In this document: positions 49,360 to 58,812 of the stretch, one piece after another | How positions within the stretch are numbered: the stretch's first letter is position 1 | Layout: every line of letters starts with the position of its first letter | NCBI RefSeq assembly: GCF_963691685.1 | Contig: NZ_OY829290.1 | Location: 3,621,501 to 3,685,500 of the forward strand | Direction: 5' to 3' | DNA from: Thalassovita sp. | Lineage (GTDB): Bacteria > Pseudomonadota > Alphaproteobacteria > Rhodobacterales > Rhodobacteraceae | DNA length: 64,000 nt | Made by a program: the position numbers and the translations under genes | Notes under the pieces: generated by a model | Seen by the model: only the letters and a program-made list of their open reading frames with translations | What the model was told of the DNA's origin: nothing | The model's database searches: none

Positions 49360-50124
49360 TCAGAACTTGCCGTTTTCATGAACCATTTCGGCGGGAGTGG
49401 GGGCGACGACGTCCCAGTGTTCGACGATCTTGCCGTCTTCGACACGCCAGAGATCAAAGAAGGCCCAGGGCTGGCCGCTGACAACGGCGTCGGAGGCGAC
49501 AAAGACAAAGTTGCCCTCAGCCACGACGATCTGCGGGTCAAATTTGGTGATGACAAAGCCCTGATCGGCCCAGGCTTTGGTGCCTGCGATCAGCCCGTCG
49601 ATCCCGTCGGCGAGGTTGGGATTGTGCTGCATATAGACCTCAGAATAGAGCGGCGCTTTTTCCGGGGCGGCACCGCCCAGAACGTCGCGCACAAAGCCCA
49701 GGACCAGCGCCTTGTTCGCCTCGGTTTTATCCAGATCGGTGATCCCAGTGGCGCCATCGGTCATGCCGCGGCCGGAAACGGTGGTTTCTGGCACCGGCTG
49801 CAGATTGTCCCAATGTTCGGCGACCTTGCCATCCTCCACCCGGAAAATGTCAAATGCGGCGAGGGTCGGGGCGCCGAAAGCATCGGCGTTTTCAAAGGTG
49901 CTGTGCAGCACAACCAGATCACCTTCGGACAGGACGCGGTGGGTTTTCACCTTCATGCCAGACTGCGCCACCAGCGGAATAAGCCCTGCCAGCCCATCAG
50001 CCCCGGTCGGCACCTGCGGATTGTGCTGAATGTAGTCGGGCGTCACCAGCTGACGGGCGGCTTCGGGATCGTGATCGACGAAAGCGGCGGTGAAAAGGGC
50101 GATGACAAGTTCTTTGATGGCCAT
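49360..50124 (-). CDS. double SnoaL-like (NTF2-fold) protein
   Basis: A 254-residue cytoplasmic protein with two NTF2-fold domains. The first is 1 to about 115 (PDYIQHNPQVPTGADGL, IFRVEDGKVAEHWDNLQPVP) and the second about 130-254 (EVYMQHNPNLADGIDGLI, LWRVEDGKIVEHWDVVAP). The repeated HNP and VEDGK-EHWD motifs are the polyketide-cyclase-like signature. The substrate is unknown. It is divergent from an HxlR regulator with a palindrome between, so it is most likely that regulator's target. Confidence 0.88.
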   Translation of the reverse strand: MAIKELVIALFTAAFVDHDPEAARQLVTPDYIQHNPQVPTGADGLAGLIPLVAQSGMKVKTHRVLSEGDLVVLHSTFENADAFGAPTLAAFDIFRVEDGKVAEHWDNLQPVPETTVSGRGMTDGATGITDLDKTEANKALVLGFVRDVLGGAAPEKAPLYSEVYMQHNPNLADGIDGLIAGTKAWADQGFVITKFDPQIVVAEGNFVFVASDAVVSGQPWAFFDLWRVEDGKIVEHWDVVAPTPAEMVHENGKF

Positions 50125-50157
50125 GGTGTGGTCCTCTGATTCGTAGGTTGTGACTAC

Positions 50158-50178
50158 GTGGTATCAAATTCATACCAC
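50158..50178. promoter_or_regulatory. probable HxlR operator
   Basis: GTGGTAT-CAAATTC-ATACCAC, perfect 7-bp arms, in the gap between the divergent SnoaL and HxlR genes. It is placed to control the SnoaL gene 34 bases before its start. Confidence 0.6.
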
Positions 50179-50305
50179 ATAGCAATTACGTACCTTAAAG
50201 TGACCTGGTATGTTGAACCCTACCTGCTTGTGTATGCAGGACTTGTTGAGGTGCGGGGGCTTCGTTACTGTAGAGGTAAGTTGTGAATCACTACTAGGAA
50301 TGATC

Positions 50306-50683
50306 ATGCTACCCATTGGCGTTGCCAATAAGGCCGAGGCTTCGAACTGCTGCATCCGATCCGTACTGTCCAATGTGACCGGCAAGTGGCGGATGATCGT
50401 CATTCTGGCGCTGGAGGATGAGCCGAAACGGTTTGGCGATCTGAAACGCTGTATTGGCGATGTGACCCAAAGCGTGCTGACCGAGAACCTGCGCGGATTG
50501 CAGCGCGATGGTTATCTGACGCGCACGGTCGATCCCGGCCCGCCGGTGGCCGTGTCTTATGAGCTGACGCCGCGCGGGCGCAGCCTGCTGGAGCTGCTGA
50601 AACCGCTGGTGTTCTGGTCACATGATCAGATGGATCCGGTGCGGCAAACCCGTATGGAATATGACCGGGCCAACGCCAAATAG
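50306..50683 (+). CDS. HxlR-family transcriptional regulator
   Basis: A 125-residue MarR-superfamily winged helix. The motifs are CCIRSVLSNVTGKWRMIVILAL, EPKRFGDLKRCIGDVTQSVL and YELTPRGRSLLELLKPLVFWS. The two Cys at the start could give redox or aldehyde sensing, as in HxlR/HypR members. The start ATG 50306 has AGGA six bases upstream. It is divergent from the double SnoaL gene, which it probably regulates. Confidence 0.9.
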   Translation: MLPIGVANKAEASNCCIRSVLSNVTGKWRMIVILALEDEPKRFGDLKRCIGDVTQSVLTENLRGLQRDGYLTRTVDPGPPVAVSYELTPRGRSLLELLKPLVFWSHDQMDPVRQTRMEYDRANAK

Positions 50684-50709
50684 GCGCCGGTTCCGCTCCA
50701 AGTGGCGGC

Positions 50710-51375
50710 TCACCATTCCACCCGCGTGCCCTGCCAATCGAAGAACCCGCCGCTGTCCTCGGGGCGCAGTGCCTCCATCACCTGCAAAAGGTTTGCCGCC
50801 GATTGGGCCGGTGGCACGGTGGCGTGACGGGCGGCGTAGTTTTCAGTGAAAGATGTGGCCACAGTGCCCGGATGCAGGGCGGCGCAGATGACGCCCTTGT
50901 GGCTGCGGGCCAGCTCGATCGCGGCGGTGTGGATCACCTGATTGAGCGCCGCCTTGGCACTGCGGTAGCTGATCCAGCCGCCAAGACGGTTGTCGCCGAT
51001 GGAGCCAACGCGGGCCGACAGCGCGGCGAAAACCGCCCTGCCCTGACGCGGCAACAGCGGCAGCGCATGTTTCAAGACCATCGCAGGCCCCAGACAGTTA
51101 ATCGCGAACTGATCCGCCATCGCCGCCGGGTCCAGCGCCTTGAGGGTTTTTTCCGGTGGTTGCCCGGCCCCGTGCAGCGCCCCGGTGGCGACAAAAATCA
51201 GATTATAGGGCCCCTGTAAGGCGCCAAGATGCGCGCTGACTGAGGCCTCATCCGTCACATCCAACCCATCGACGGAGCGTGACAGGGCCGTGACGGACAC
51301 GCCCCTTGCCTGCAACTCTGCCACCATTGCTGCGCCGATACCGCCCGACGCGCCGATTACCAATGCTTGTTCCAT
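50710..51375 (-). CDS. short-chain dehydrogenase/reductase (C-factor-like)
   Basis: A 221-residue NAD(P)-binding SDR. The dinucleotide motif is VIGASGGIG (residues 6-14) and the active site is SYRSAK (Tyr, Lys). ARVGSIGDNRLGGWI carries the Ser. It lacks a fatty-acid specific signature, and the closest type is C-factor/CsgA-like reductases. The substrate is unknown. It is convergent with the HxlR gene, 26 bases apart. Confidence 0.88.
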   Translation of the reverse strand: MEQALVIGASGGIGAAMVAELQARGVSVTALSRSVDGLDVTDEASVSAHLGALQGPYNLIFVATGALHGAGQPPEKTLKALDPAAMADQFAINCLGPAMVLKHALPLLPRQGRAVFAALSARVGSIGDNRLGGWISYRSAKAALNQVIHTAAIELARSHKGVICAALHPGTVATSFTENYAARHATVPPAQSAANLLQVMEALRPEDSGGFFDWQGTRVEW

Positions 51376-51443
51376 AAGCGGTGACCTAGCGGTCGTTTCT
51401 TGCGCGCCAAGGTCAGATTCTGACTTTTCATTTCAAATAAGCC

Positions 51444-51452
51444 GGTTATAAC
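51444..51452 (+). promoter_or_regulatory. -10 region before the leucine leader
   Basis: TATAAC (51447-51452) preceded at 16 bases by TTTTCA (51425-51430). The start of transcription would lie within a few bases of the leader ATG at 51461. Confidence 0.4.
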
Positions 51453-51460
51453 TTCGCCCC

Positions 51461-51553
51461 ATGACGATGAAGGGCCATATCATTTCGACCGACCACCGCG
51501 CTGGCTGCGCGGGCGTTTCGGCTGCCCTCATCCTACTGCTAAGCCGCCTCTGA
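51461..51553 (+). CDS. leuL: leucine leader peptide (leuA attenuator)
   Basis: A 30-residue peptide with no ribosome-binding site. It ends LILLLSRL in the codons CTC-ATC-CTA-CTG-CTA-AGC-CGC-CTC before TGA: five Leu in eight residues, two with CTA, which is rare in this GC-rich genome. Ribosome stalling here when Leu-tRNA is short would alter folding of the hairpin at 51547-51583 that includes the stop codon. The predicted start of transcription falls almost at the ATG, so the message is probably leaderless, as reported for rhizobial trpL. Confidence 0.75.
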   Translation: MTMKGHIISTDHRAGCAGVSAALILLLSRL

Positions 51554-51583
51554 GCGTGCCGTTTTGGCGCGACCGCTCAGAGG
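51547..51583 (+). promoter_or_regulatory. attenuator hairpin of leuA
   Basis: CCTCTGAGCG / CGCTCAGAGG (51547-51556 with 51574-51583) with a small inner GCC/GGC stem. The left arm contains the last codon and stop of the leader. No clear T-run follows, so the terminating step is not resolved. Confidence 0.6.
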
Positions 51584-51657
51584 ATGTGCCTGTTTCGCGC
51601 CCAAACCCGCAAAACCAAACCACCGGCTTACGCACGTAATTACATAAGAGACCTGAC

Positions 51658-53247
51658 ATGACCGATTCCGCGACCACATCCCCCGCGCAAGATCACGTAT
51701 TGATCTTTGACACCACGCTCCGCGATGGCGAACAAAGCCCCGGCGCCACCATGACCCATGATGAAAAGCTCGAAATTGCCGAGATGCTGGACGATATGGG
51801 CGTGGACATCATTGAGGCCGGTTTCCCGATCGCCTCGGAAGGTGACTTCAACGCGGTGAAAGAGATCGCCCAGCGCTCCAAGAACTCGGTGATCTGCGGC
51901 CTGTCGCGCGCCAACTTCAAGGACATCGACCGTTGCTTTGAAGCGGTGAAACACGCCGCCCAGCCGCGCATTCACACCTTTATCGGCACCTCTCCGCTGC
52001 ACCGCGCCATCCCCAACCTCACCAAGGATGAGATGGCCGAGAAGATCCATGAAACCGTGACCCATGCGCGCAACCTGTGTGACAATGTGCAGTGGTCGCC
52101 GATGGATGCGCTGCGCACCGAACATGACTACTTGTTCCGGGTGATCGAGATTGCGATCAAGGCCGGGGCCACCACCATCAACATCCCGGACACCGTGGGC
52201 TACACCATCCCGCGTGAAAGCGCTGACCTGATCGCCAAGATCCGCGCCAATGTACCGGGAGCGGATGAGGTGATCTTTGCCACCCATTGTCACAATGACC
52301 TTGGCATGGCGACCGCCAACTCGCTGGCGGCGGTTGAGGCCGGGGCGCGTCAGATCGAATGCACCATCAACGGTTTGGGCGAACGTGCTGGTAACACTGC
52401 ACTGGAAGAGGTTGTGATGGCCCTCAAGGTCCGCAATGACACCATGCCCTATGCCACCGGCATCGACACCACCAAGATCATGGGCATCTCGCGCCGTGTG
52501 GCGGCGGTGTCCGGCTTTAACGTGCAGTTCAACAAGGCGATTGTCGGCAAGAACGCCTTTGCCCATGAAAGCGGCATCCACCAGGACGGCATGCTGAAGA
52601 ACGCTGAGACGTTTGAGATTATGCGTCCCGAAGATGTGGGCATCGCCGGCACCTCGCTGCCGCTTGGCAAACATTCGGGCCGTGCGGCGCTGCGTTCGAA
52701 GATGACCGAGTTGGGCTTTGAACTGGCCGACAATCAGCTGAACGATCTTTTTGTGCGCTTCAAGGAGCTGGCGGACCGCAAGAAAGAGGTCTTTGACGAC
52801 GATATCATCGCGCTGGTGCAGGTCGAGGCCGGTCAGGCCGACGCTGATACCATCCAGTTGAAGCGCCTGCGGGTGATCTGCGGCACCGACGGCCCGCAGG
52901 AGGCCGAGCTGACCCTGACCATTGAGGGCGAAGAGAAAAGCATCGATGCGACCGGGGACGGCCCGGTGGATGCGGCGTTCAACGCGGTGAAGATGCTTTA
53001 CCCCCACAACGCCCGCCTGCAGCTTTATCAGGTGCACGCCGTGACCGAAGGCACCGATGCACAGGCCACCGTTTCGGTCCGCGTCGAAGAAGATGGCCGC
53101 ATCGCAACCGGCTCGTCAGCAGATACCGACACTGTGGTGGCCAGCGTCAAAGCCTACATCAGCGCGTTGAACCGGCTGATCGTGCGCCGCGAAAAAGTTG
53201 CGCCCGGCGGCGACAACAAGGAAATCAACTACAAGGACATGCACTAA
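51658..53247 (+). CDS. leuA: 2-isopropylmalate synthase
   Basis: First committed step of leucine biosynthesis: condenses acetyl-CoA with 2-oxoisovalerate. It has 529 residues. The TIM-barrel catalytic part starts LIFDTTLRDGEQSPGATM with the metal site FATHCHNDLGMATANSLAA and GERAGNTALEEV. The C-terminal allosteric Leu domain (about 400-529) ends AYISALNRLI. A leucine leader peptide sits 100 bases upstream. A terminator follows at 53276. Confidence 0.96.
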   Translation: MTDSATTSPAQDHVLIFDTTLRDGEQSPGATMTHDEKLEIAEMLDDMGVDIIEAGFPIASEGDFNAVKEIAQRSKNSVICGLSRANFKDIDRCFEAVKHAAQPRIHTFIGTSPLHRAIPNLTKDEMAEKIHETVTHARNLCDNVQWSPMDALRTEHDYLFRVIEIAIKAGATTINIPDTVGYTIPRESADLIAKIRANVPGADEVIFATHCHNDLGMATANSLAAVEAGARQIECTINGLGERAGNTALEEVVMALKVRNDTMPYATGIDTTKIMGISRRVAAVSGFNVQFNKAIVGKNAFAHESGIHQDGMLKNAETFEIMRPEDVGIAGTSLPLGKHSGRAALRSKMTELGFELADNQLNDLFVRFKELADRKKEVFDDDIIALVQVEAGQADADTIQLKRLRVICGTDGPQEAELTLTIEGEEKSIDATGDGPVDAAFNAVKMLYPHNARLQLYQVHAVTEGTDAQATVSVRVEEDGRIATGSSADTDTVVASVKAYISALNRLIVRREKVAPGGDNKEINYKDMH

Positions 53248-53275
53248 CCGGCTGCCCTAGCGTCATACTCCTAAA

Positions 53276-53306
53276 GAGAGCCCCGGACCTACCCGCCGGG
53301 GCTCTC
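53276..53306 (+). terminator. terminator of leuA
   Basis: GAGAGCCCCGG / CCGGGGCTCTC stem (53276-53286 with 53296-53306), 9-base loop, then a T-containing tail. Confidence 0.85.
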
Positions 53307-53441
53307 CAGTGTTTCATTTGTGTGTACCCGCCCAATTGTCGACATTTTTATGGTAAACAGGTTCGGTTCCAGTAATCAGGCCAGCTTTTCCGTCTTGGAA
53401 TCGTCCCCCCGGCCAACCTGTTTGCGAGAAACCGGACGTTG

Positions 53442-54722
53442 ATGAAGTACCTAAATATCGGCAAGAGCCCGCTCTTCCCCGCCCCCCGGCGGTTCCGCCG
53501 ACAGGTGCGTACATCCTATTCGGTCTTGCTGATCCTGGCGCTGCTGTCGCTTTATTCGGTCTTATCCAACCTCATATTTGCCAGCTACAACACTGCCCTG
53601 ATCGCCTCTGGCGCGGTGGGGGCATTGGGGGCTGCGGCCTGGCTGCATCATATCGGGCGGCACACGCTGGCGCGGTTCGTGATGCTGACGTCGGTCAATC
53701 TGGCGATCTTCCTCTCCAGCTTCTTCCTGCCACAAAACAGCAACATGTCGATGTTCCTGCTAGCCTTTATCGGACTGCCGTTCATCGTGATGTCCTGGCG
53801 CGAAAACCGTCCGATGATGGCCTATTTCTGTGCTCTGCCGATGGTGCTGTGGATCATGCTGATGGTCACCAACTACGGCAATGGCGCCTATTTTGAGCTG
53901 GATCCGCAAATCACCGCGCTGTTTGGCTACAGCCATTCCATCATGGTGTTTGCCTTCGTGATGATGGAGTTCTTCTATTACGACCGGGTGACCCAGAACT
54001 ATTCCCGCGCCCTGCGCCGTGCGCTACGGGCCGAGGAACGCGCCAACCGCGCCAAGACCGCTTTTCTGCGCTCAATGAGCCACGAAATGCGCACGCCTCT
54101 TAGCGCTGTGCTCGGGGCCGCGGATCTGTTGGAGCATCACCCCAAGGCCACGCCAGACATCAAACGCCTGGCCAAGATCGTGGCGGATTCCGGCACTGAC
54201 CTGTTGTCGCTGACGGAAAAAAGCATGGCTTATGCACGCATCACAGCCGGCAATGTCGATCCCGATCTCAGCCCGGCGGATCCGCTGAGCCTGATTGATC
54301 CGGTGATTGAACGGTTCCGCGACAAAATCGATCGCAAAGAGATCAGCGTCGAAATCAGCAAGTCCAACCATCACAAGGTGATCGTCGATCCAGCCATGTT
54401 CACTGAGGTGATCGCGCAGATCTTTGACAATGCGCTGACCTATACGCCCTGTCAGGGCTCCGTCCGGTTGCAGATCCGTGATGGCAAAAGCGGCGCTGTG
54501 CGGCTGATGGTCAGTGACACCGGTCCGGGCATTCCAAAACAGAACCACCGCGCGGCCTTCAAACCCTATGAGCGGTTGGAACAGACCTATGGCACCAAAT
54601 CCGGCGGCGGTGTGGGGCTGACCATTGCGCGGTCTTATGTGCACGCGATGCACGGCGAAATCGGGCTGGAGCGGGAGCCGTCAGATGGCACCCATGTCTG
54701 GATCGAGGTGCCCGCGGCCTGA
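53442..54722 (+). CDS. membrane sensor histidine kinase (HATPase)
   Basis: A 426-residue kinase with five or six N-terminal membrane helices (about 25-185) and no large sensory loop, so it senses within the membrane. The H-box is SMSHEMRTPLSAVLGAADLL, the N-box IFDNALTYTPC, G1 DTGPGIP and G2 GGGVGLTIARS. No response regulator is adjacent, so it is an orphan. The upstream ATG 53442 is used; a TTG immediately before is possible. It is convergent with the DUF4175 gene. Confidence 0.88.
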   Translation: MKYLNIGKSPLFPAPRRFRRQVRTSYSVLLILALLSLYSVLSNLIFASYNTALIASGAVGALGAAAWLHHIGRHTLARFVMLTSVNLAIFLSSFFLPQNSNMSMFLLAFIGLPFIVMSWRENRPMMAYFCALPMVLWIMLMVTNYGNGAYFELDPQITALFGYSHSIMVFAFVMMEFFYYDRVTQNYSRALRRALRAEERANRAKTAFLRSMSHEMRTPLSAVLGAADLLEHHPKATPDIKRLAKIVADSGTDLLSLTEKSMAYARITAGNVDPDLSPADPLSLIDPVIERFRDKIDRKEISVEISKSNHHKVIVDPAMFTEVIAQIFDNALTYTPCQGSVRLQIRDGKSGAVRLMVSDTGPGIPKQNHRAAFKPYERLEQTYGTKSGGGVGLTIARSYVHAMHGEIGLEREPSDGTHVWIEVPAA

Positions 54723-54764
54723 CTTGTCCCGGCGCGGATGGTGCGGTCGGTGCGGTTAGCGCGA

Positions 54765-57392
54765 TCAGAACCGTTCCAGCAGACGTTTCAGATAGTCCAG
54801 CTCTTCCTGCGGCCGTGCCCCTTCGCCTGAGCGGCGGCGGATCTCATCCAGCAACTCACGGGCGCGGCGATAGACATCTTCGCCCTGAAGCATGTTTTCA
54901 TCACCGTTAAGCGCCCCACCGGCCCCGGGATTTCGGCCCAGTGGGTCACGCTGCGCACCGGCGGTGTTGCCTTCGGCCTGTCCCTGACCGGGCTGCTGCT
55001 GACGCTGCTGCTCGGCCAGTGCTTCGCCAAGATTGCGCATGCCTTCACGCAGCTGGTCCATCGCTTCGGCCTGTTGATCAATAGCGCCCGCCAGATCGTT
55101 TTCCCGCAGCGACTGTTCGGCGCCTTCCATCGCCCGCTCGGCCTGCCTCAGGGCATCGCGGGCGGCATTGCCGGCCTCACTGCCCTGCCCGGGCAAATTG
55201 CCCAGCTGGCGGTTCAATTCCTGGCGCAAGGCCTCTTGCCGTTCGGCAAGGCTGCCCTGGTCGGGTTGACCGCCTTGGCCCTCTTCACCGCTTTCACCAG
55301 GCTGACCACCGGGGCCATCCCCGTCCTGGCCCTGTCCGTTCTGGCCCTCATGGCTCTGGCCGCGTCCCTGACCGCCATTGCGGCCTTCGTTCTGCTGCGA
55401 CTGACCCTGATTGGCATTGGGGTTGAACTGTTCCTGCAGGTCGCGGAAGGCCTGATCCGAAAGCCCCTGCTGATCGCGCAGGGTTTCTGCCAGATCCTCC
55501 ATCGCCTGCTGCCCGGGCGAGTTCTGGCCCTGACCTTGGGTGACCTGCATGTTTTCCATCAGCTGTTGCAGCTCTTCCAGCGCCTGCTGCGCCTCGGCCA
55601 TGCGGCCTTGCTCCATCAACTCCTGAATGCGGTCCATCATCGCCTGCAGATCGTTCATATCCATCTGCATGCTGTTTTCATTTTCCGCGCGCTCGAACTC
55701 ATCCATGTCCTGCTGCTCTTGCTGCGCCTGACGCGACAGTTGCCGCAGATAATCCTGCGTGGCGTCGCGCAATTCCTGCATCAGCTGGGCGATCTCTTCG
55801 TCGCTGGCACCGTTGCGCATCGCCTCGGACAGGCGTTCCTGCGCCGATTGCATGCGTTCCAGCGCATCATCGATGTCGCCGTCTTCCAGCTGCACGGCGA
55901 GGTTCCACAGCGCCTCAGCCAGTTCATCGCGGGTGTCATCCGCCAGCCCTGTCGGCAGCGCGGCCTCAAGGCGGCGCAGGATGGTGCGGAATTGCAGGTA
56001 GGTGCCCTCGTCACGGAACAGGCGATCCTCAGGCTGCCAACTGATGGCGCGCATGACCATGGCCACACGGGGGGCATTTTCCCGGTTCCACAGAAGGTCA
56101 CGCCGCTGTTCGATCACGGCCGCGGCAAGCGGGTCAAAGAAGCGGCGCGCCGGAAGCGGGATCTGCAACACATCGGCAATGCCTTCTTGCCCGGCAGCGT
56201 CCTGAACCCGCAGGGAAATGCTGACCGGCAGATGCGCCCATGGGTGTTTCGAAAAATCCTCAATCCAGACCTCTTCGAAGTCATCACGGGCACCGGCAAT
56301 GGGCAGCGGCAGATCACTCATCAGCGTGTCGCGTGGTTCCGGTGGCAGCGCCAGACCGTAGCGGCGATCCACGGCGGCCAGATCCAGCGTAACCTCAGCC
56401 TCCCCCATCTGGATGCCGTAGTCATCCACGGCCTCATACCCTAGGCTCATTTGCCCCTCGTAAGAGGTTTCGGGCATCGCGGTCACTGCAACACGCGGGG
56501 CCATATCAGGCTGGATCACCACAACCCAACTGCGGCCGCCCTCGCCTTCGATGGTCAGGGCGCCGTTTTGGGTGATGGCAAAGCTTTGTTCGGGGGCGGC
56601 GGGGTCTTGGGCCTCCGGGCTGGGGGTGCTGATGGTTTCGGCCACCTTCAGGGCACCGACCTCACCATAAAGACGCAGGATCAACCGGCTGCCTTCGGCA
56701 ACCTCCAGCAGGTCCTCTTTCTGATCGGCCAGGTAGCGGGTGGGCAGGCCGGTGTAGCCCGGTGCCTCAATCCAGCCCTCCCAGGAAGGGCCTGCGGTCA
56801 GCGCCTGCGCGGCACCGCTCAGCGGATCCACCTCAGAGACGCGGGCTAGGCTGCCGAAAACCAGACCAATCCCGAGCAGCAGCATCGCATGGTAGCGCAG
56901 CGCATAAGGATCGCGCCGGGCAAGGCCGGGCGCAGGTGCCACTGGCCGGGCATCGGCCATCCGATCAGCCATCCGTTTCTGATGCGCCGCCCAGAGCGCC
57001 TGCGAGGCGGGATCGCTGGCGCCGATGGCCTGCTGATCCAACACCGCCTGAATCGGGCGCCCATTGAGGGTTTCATCCACCCGCGCCAAGGCCGCGCCTG
57101 CAGCGGGCAGGCGGAACATCCACAGCCCGCGCAACAGGCCAAAGAGGATCAGCGCGCCAAAGACGGCGTAGGTTCCAAGGATCAATGAGGGCGGCAGCAA
57201 GTCCTGCGCGCCAAGCAGCAGCGCCGCCAAGCCAAGAAAGACCGCCGTCCACAGCGGCCAGAAGGCCCGCGCCAGGTTTTCTGACAGCATCCCCAGCCAG
57301 GTCAGCCGAATCGACCACAACGGCAGCCGCGCCTTGGGCGGCGCGGGCTTGGGTGGTTCAGCGTGGTTCCGGGTTTCCTGCGTGTCTGACAT
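54765..57392 (-). CDS. DUF4175/TIGR02302 membrane protein with long coiled-coil tail
   Basis: An 875-residue protein. Two N-terminal membrane helices (about 44-98) and a third (about 166-186) precede a periplasmic beta-rich domain to about 400. Then comes a long Gln/Glu-rich coiled coil (QSAQERLSEAMRNGAS, MQMDMNDLQAMMDRIQELME), Gly/Gln/Asn-rich low-complexity segments (about 650-725) and a helical end. This is the alphaproteobacterial TIGR02302 family; function unknown. It is 33 bases after lysA on the same strand and likely co-transcribed. Confidence 0.85.
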   Translation of the reverse strand: MSDTQETRNHAEPPKPAPPKARLPLWSIRLTWLGMLSENLARAFWPLWTAVFLGLAALLLGAQDLLPPSLILGTYAVFGALILFGLLRGLWMFRLPAAGAALARVDETLNGRPIQAVLDQQAIGASDPASQALWAAHQKRMADRMADARPVAPAPGLARRDPYALRYHAMLLLGIGLVFGSLARVSEVDPLSGAAQALTAGPSWEGWIEAPGYTGLPTRYLADQKEDLLEVAEGSRLILRLYGEVGALKVAETISTPSPEAQDPAAPEQSFAITQNGALTIEGEGGRSWVVVIQPDMAPRVAVTAMPETSYEGQMSLGYEAVDDYGIQMGEAEVTLDLAAVDRRYGLALPPEPRDTLMSDLPLPIAGARDDFEEVWIEDFSKHPWAHLPVSISLRVQDAAGQEGIADVLQIPLPARRFFDPLAAAVIEQRRDLLWNRENAPRVAMVMRAISWQPEDRLFRDEGTYLQFRTILRRLEAALPTGLADDTRDELAEALWNLAVQLEDGDIDDALERMQSAQERLSEAMRNGASDEEIAQLMQELRDATQDYLRQLSRQAQQEQQDMDEFERAENENSMQMDMNDLQAMMDRIQELMEQGRMAEAQQALEELQQLMENMQVTQGQGQNSPGQQAMEDLAETLRDQQGLSDQAFRDLQEQFNPNANQGQSQQNEGRNGGQGRGQSHEGQNGQGQDGDGPGGQPGESGEEGQGGQPDQGSLAERQEALRQELNRQLGNLPGQGSEAGNAARDALRQAERAMEGAEQSLRENDLAGAIDQQAEAMDQLREGMRNLGEALAEQQRQQQPGQGQAEGNTAGAQRDPLGRNPGAGGALNGDENMLQGEDVYRRARELLDEIRRRSGEGARPQEELDYLKRLLERF

Positions 57393-57425
57393 GACCTTTC
57401 CCCGCGGCGCTGCGCGGGGATCGCG

Positions 57426-58691
57426 TCAGAGCCACTCTGGGATGGTATCGCGTTTCAGCATCTCGTCAAACGTTGGTCGTTCCCGAATGACGGCAAATTG
57501 ATCTTCGTGCACCAAAACCTCAGGGATCAGGGGCCGGGTGTTGTATTCGCTGGCCATGACAGCGCCGTAGGCCCCGGCTGAACGGAAGGCGACCAGATCA
57601 CCGGGGGCCAGCGGCGCCATCATGCGTTCCTTGGCAAAGGTGTCACCGGTTTCGCAGACCGGACCGACGATGTCATAGGGCTGCTGTTCAATGCCGGGCG
57701 CCGGTTCATTGACCGAGACGATGTCATGATGGGCCTCATACATCGCCGGGCGCAGCAGATCGTTCATCGCACCATCCAGAATAAGGAAATCGCGCCCTTC
57801 GCCGGATTTCACATAGATCACCTTGGAGACCATGATCCCGGCGTTGCCCGCGATCAGGCGGCCCGGTTCAATCTCAATCTCACAACCCAGATGGCCCAGC
57901 TCTTCTTTGATCATCGCGCCATATTCGACCGGCAGCGGCGGGGCTTCGTTTGAACGGGTGTAAGGAATGCCCAATCCGCCGCCCAGATCCAGACGGTGAA
58001 TGTCATGGCCGTCACTGCGCAGCGCCTCGGTCAGGTCGGCCACTTTGCGATAGGCCAGGCGGAAGGGTTCCAGATCGGTCAGCTGACTGCCGATATGCAC
58101 ATCGATGCCAACAACCTGCAGACCCGGCAGGGCAGCCGCGCGGGCATAGACCTCGCGGGCGCGGGCGATTGGGATGCCGAATTTGTTTTCGGATTTGCCC
58201 GTGGCGATCTTCGCGTGGGTTTTGGCGTCCACATCCGGGTTCACGCGTACGGTGATCGGTGCCACCTTGCCCAGCGACAGCGCCACCTCATTGATGACCT
58301 CCATCTCGGGCTCGGATTCGACGTTGAACTGGCGGATCCCGGTGCTGAGTGCGGCGCGGATCTCCTCATGGGTTTTGCCAACGCCGGAGAAGACGATTTT
58401 GTCCCCTGGCACGCCAGCGGCAATGGCGCGGGCGTATTCGCCCCCCGAAACCACATCCATACCGGCACCGGCCTGCGCCAGCGTTTTCAGGACCGCTTGA
58501 TTGGAGGCCGCTTTCATCGCGTAGCAGACCAGATGGTCCATGCCCGCCAGCGCCTCATCAAACAGGCGGAAGTGGCGCAGAAGCGTTGCTGTGGAATAGC
58601 AGTAGAACGGCGTGCCGACCTTGGCGGCAATCTCAGCCACCGGCACATCCTCGGCATGCAAAACACCGTCACGATACAGGAAATGATCCAT
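57426..58691 (-). CDS. lysA: diaminopimelate decarboxylase
   Basis: PLP enzyme making lysine from meso-diaminopimelate, which also links to cell-wall supply. It has 421 residues. The PLP lysine is in HLVCYAMKAASNQAVLKTLA, the Gly-rich phosphate loop is DLGGGLGIPY, and the catalytic Cys is in GPVCETGDTFAKER. AGAYGAVMASEYN and RPLIPEVLV are typical. It follows the TlpA gene (121 bases) and precedes DUF4175. Confidence 0.96.
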   Translation of the reverse strand: MDHFLYRDGVLHAEDVPVAEIAAKVGTPFYCYSTATLLRHFRLFDEALAGMDHLVCYAMKAASNQAVLKTLAQAGAGMDVVSGGEYARAIAAGVPGDKIVFSGVGKTHEEIRAALSTGIRQFNVESEPEMEVINEVALSLGKVAPITVRVNPDVDAKTHAKIATGKSENKFGIPIARAREVYARAAALPGLQVVGIDVHIGSQLTDLEPFRLAYRKVADLTEALRSDGHDIHRLDLGGGLGIPYTRSNEAPPLPVEYGAMIKEELGHLGCEIEIEPGRLIAGNAGIMVSKVIYVKSGEGRDFLILDGAMNDLLRPAMYEAHHDIVSVNEPAPGIEQQPYDIVGPVCETGDTFAKERMMAPLAPGDLVAFRSAGAYGAVMASEYNTRPLIPEVLVHEDQFAVIRERPTFDEMLKRDTIPEWL

Positions 58692-58812
58692 CTATCTGCC
58701 CTTCCGTCTTGATCGCAGAGGTCATAGCAGATCGCGCTATCGGATCAACGTGGCAATCGTATCAACACAATGGCAGCGTCCCCCGGGCAACGGGAGACGT
58801 CGCGCCGTTTGG

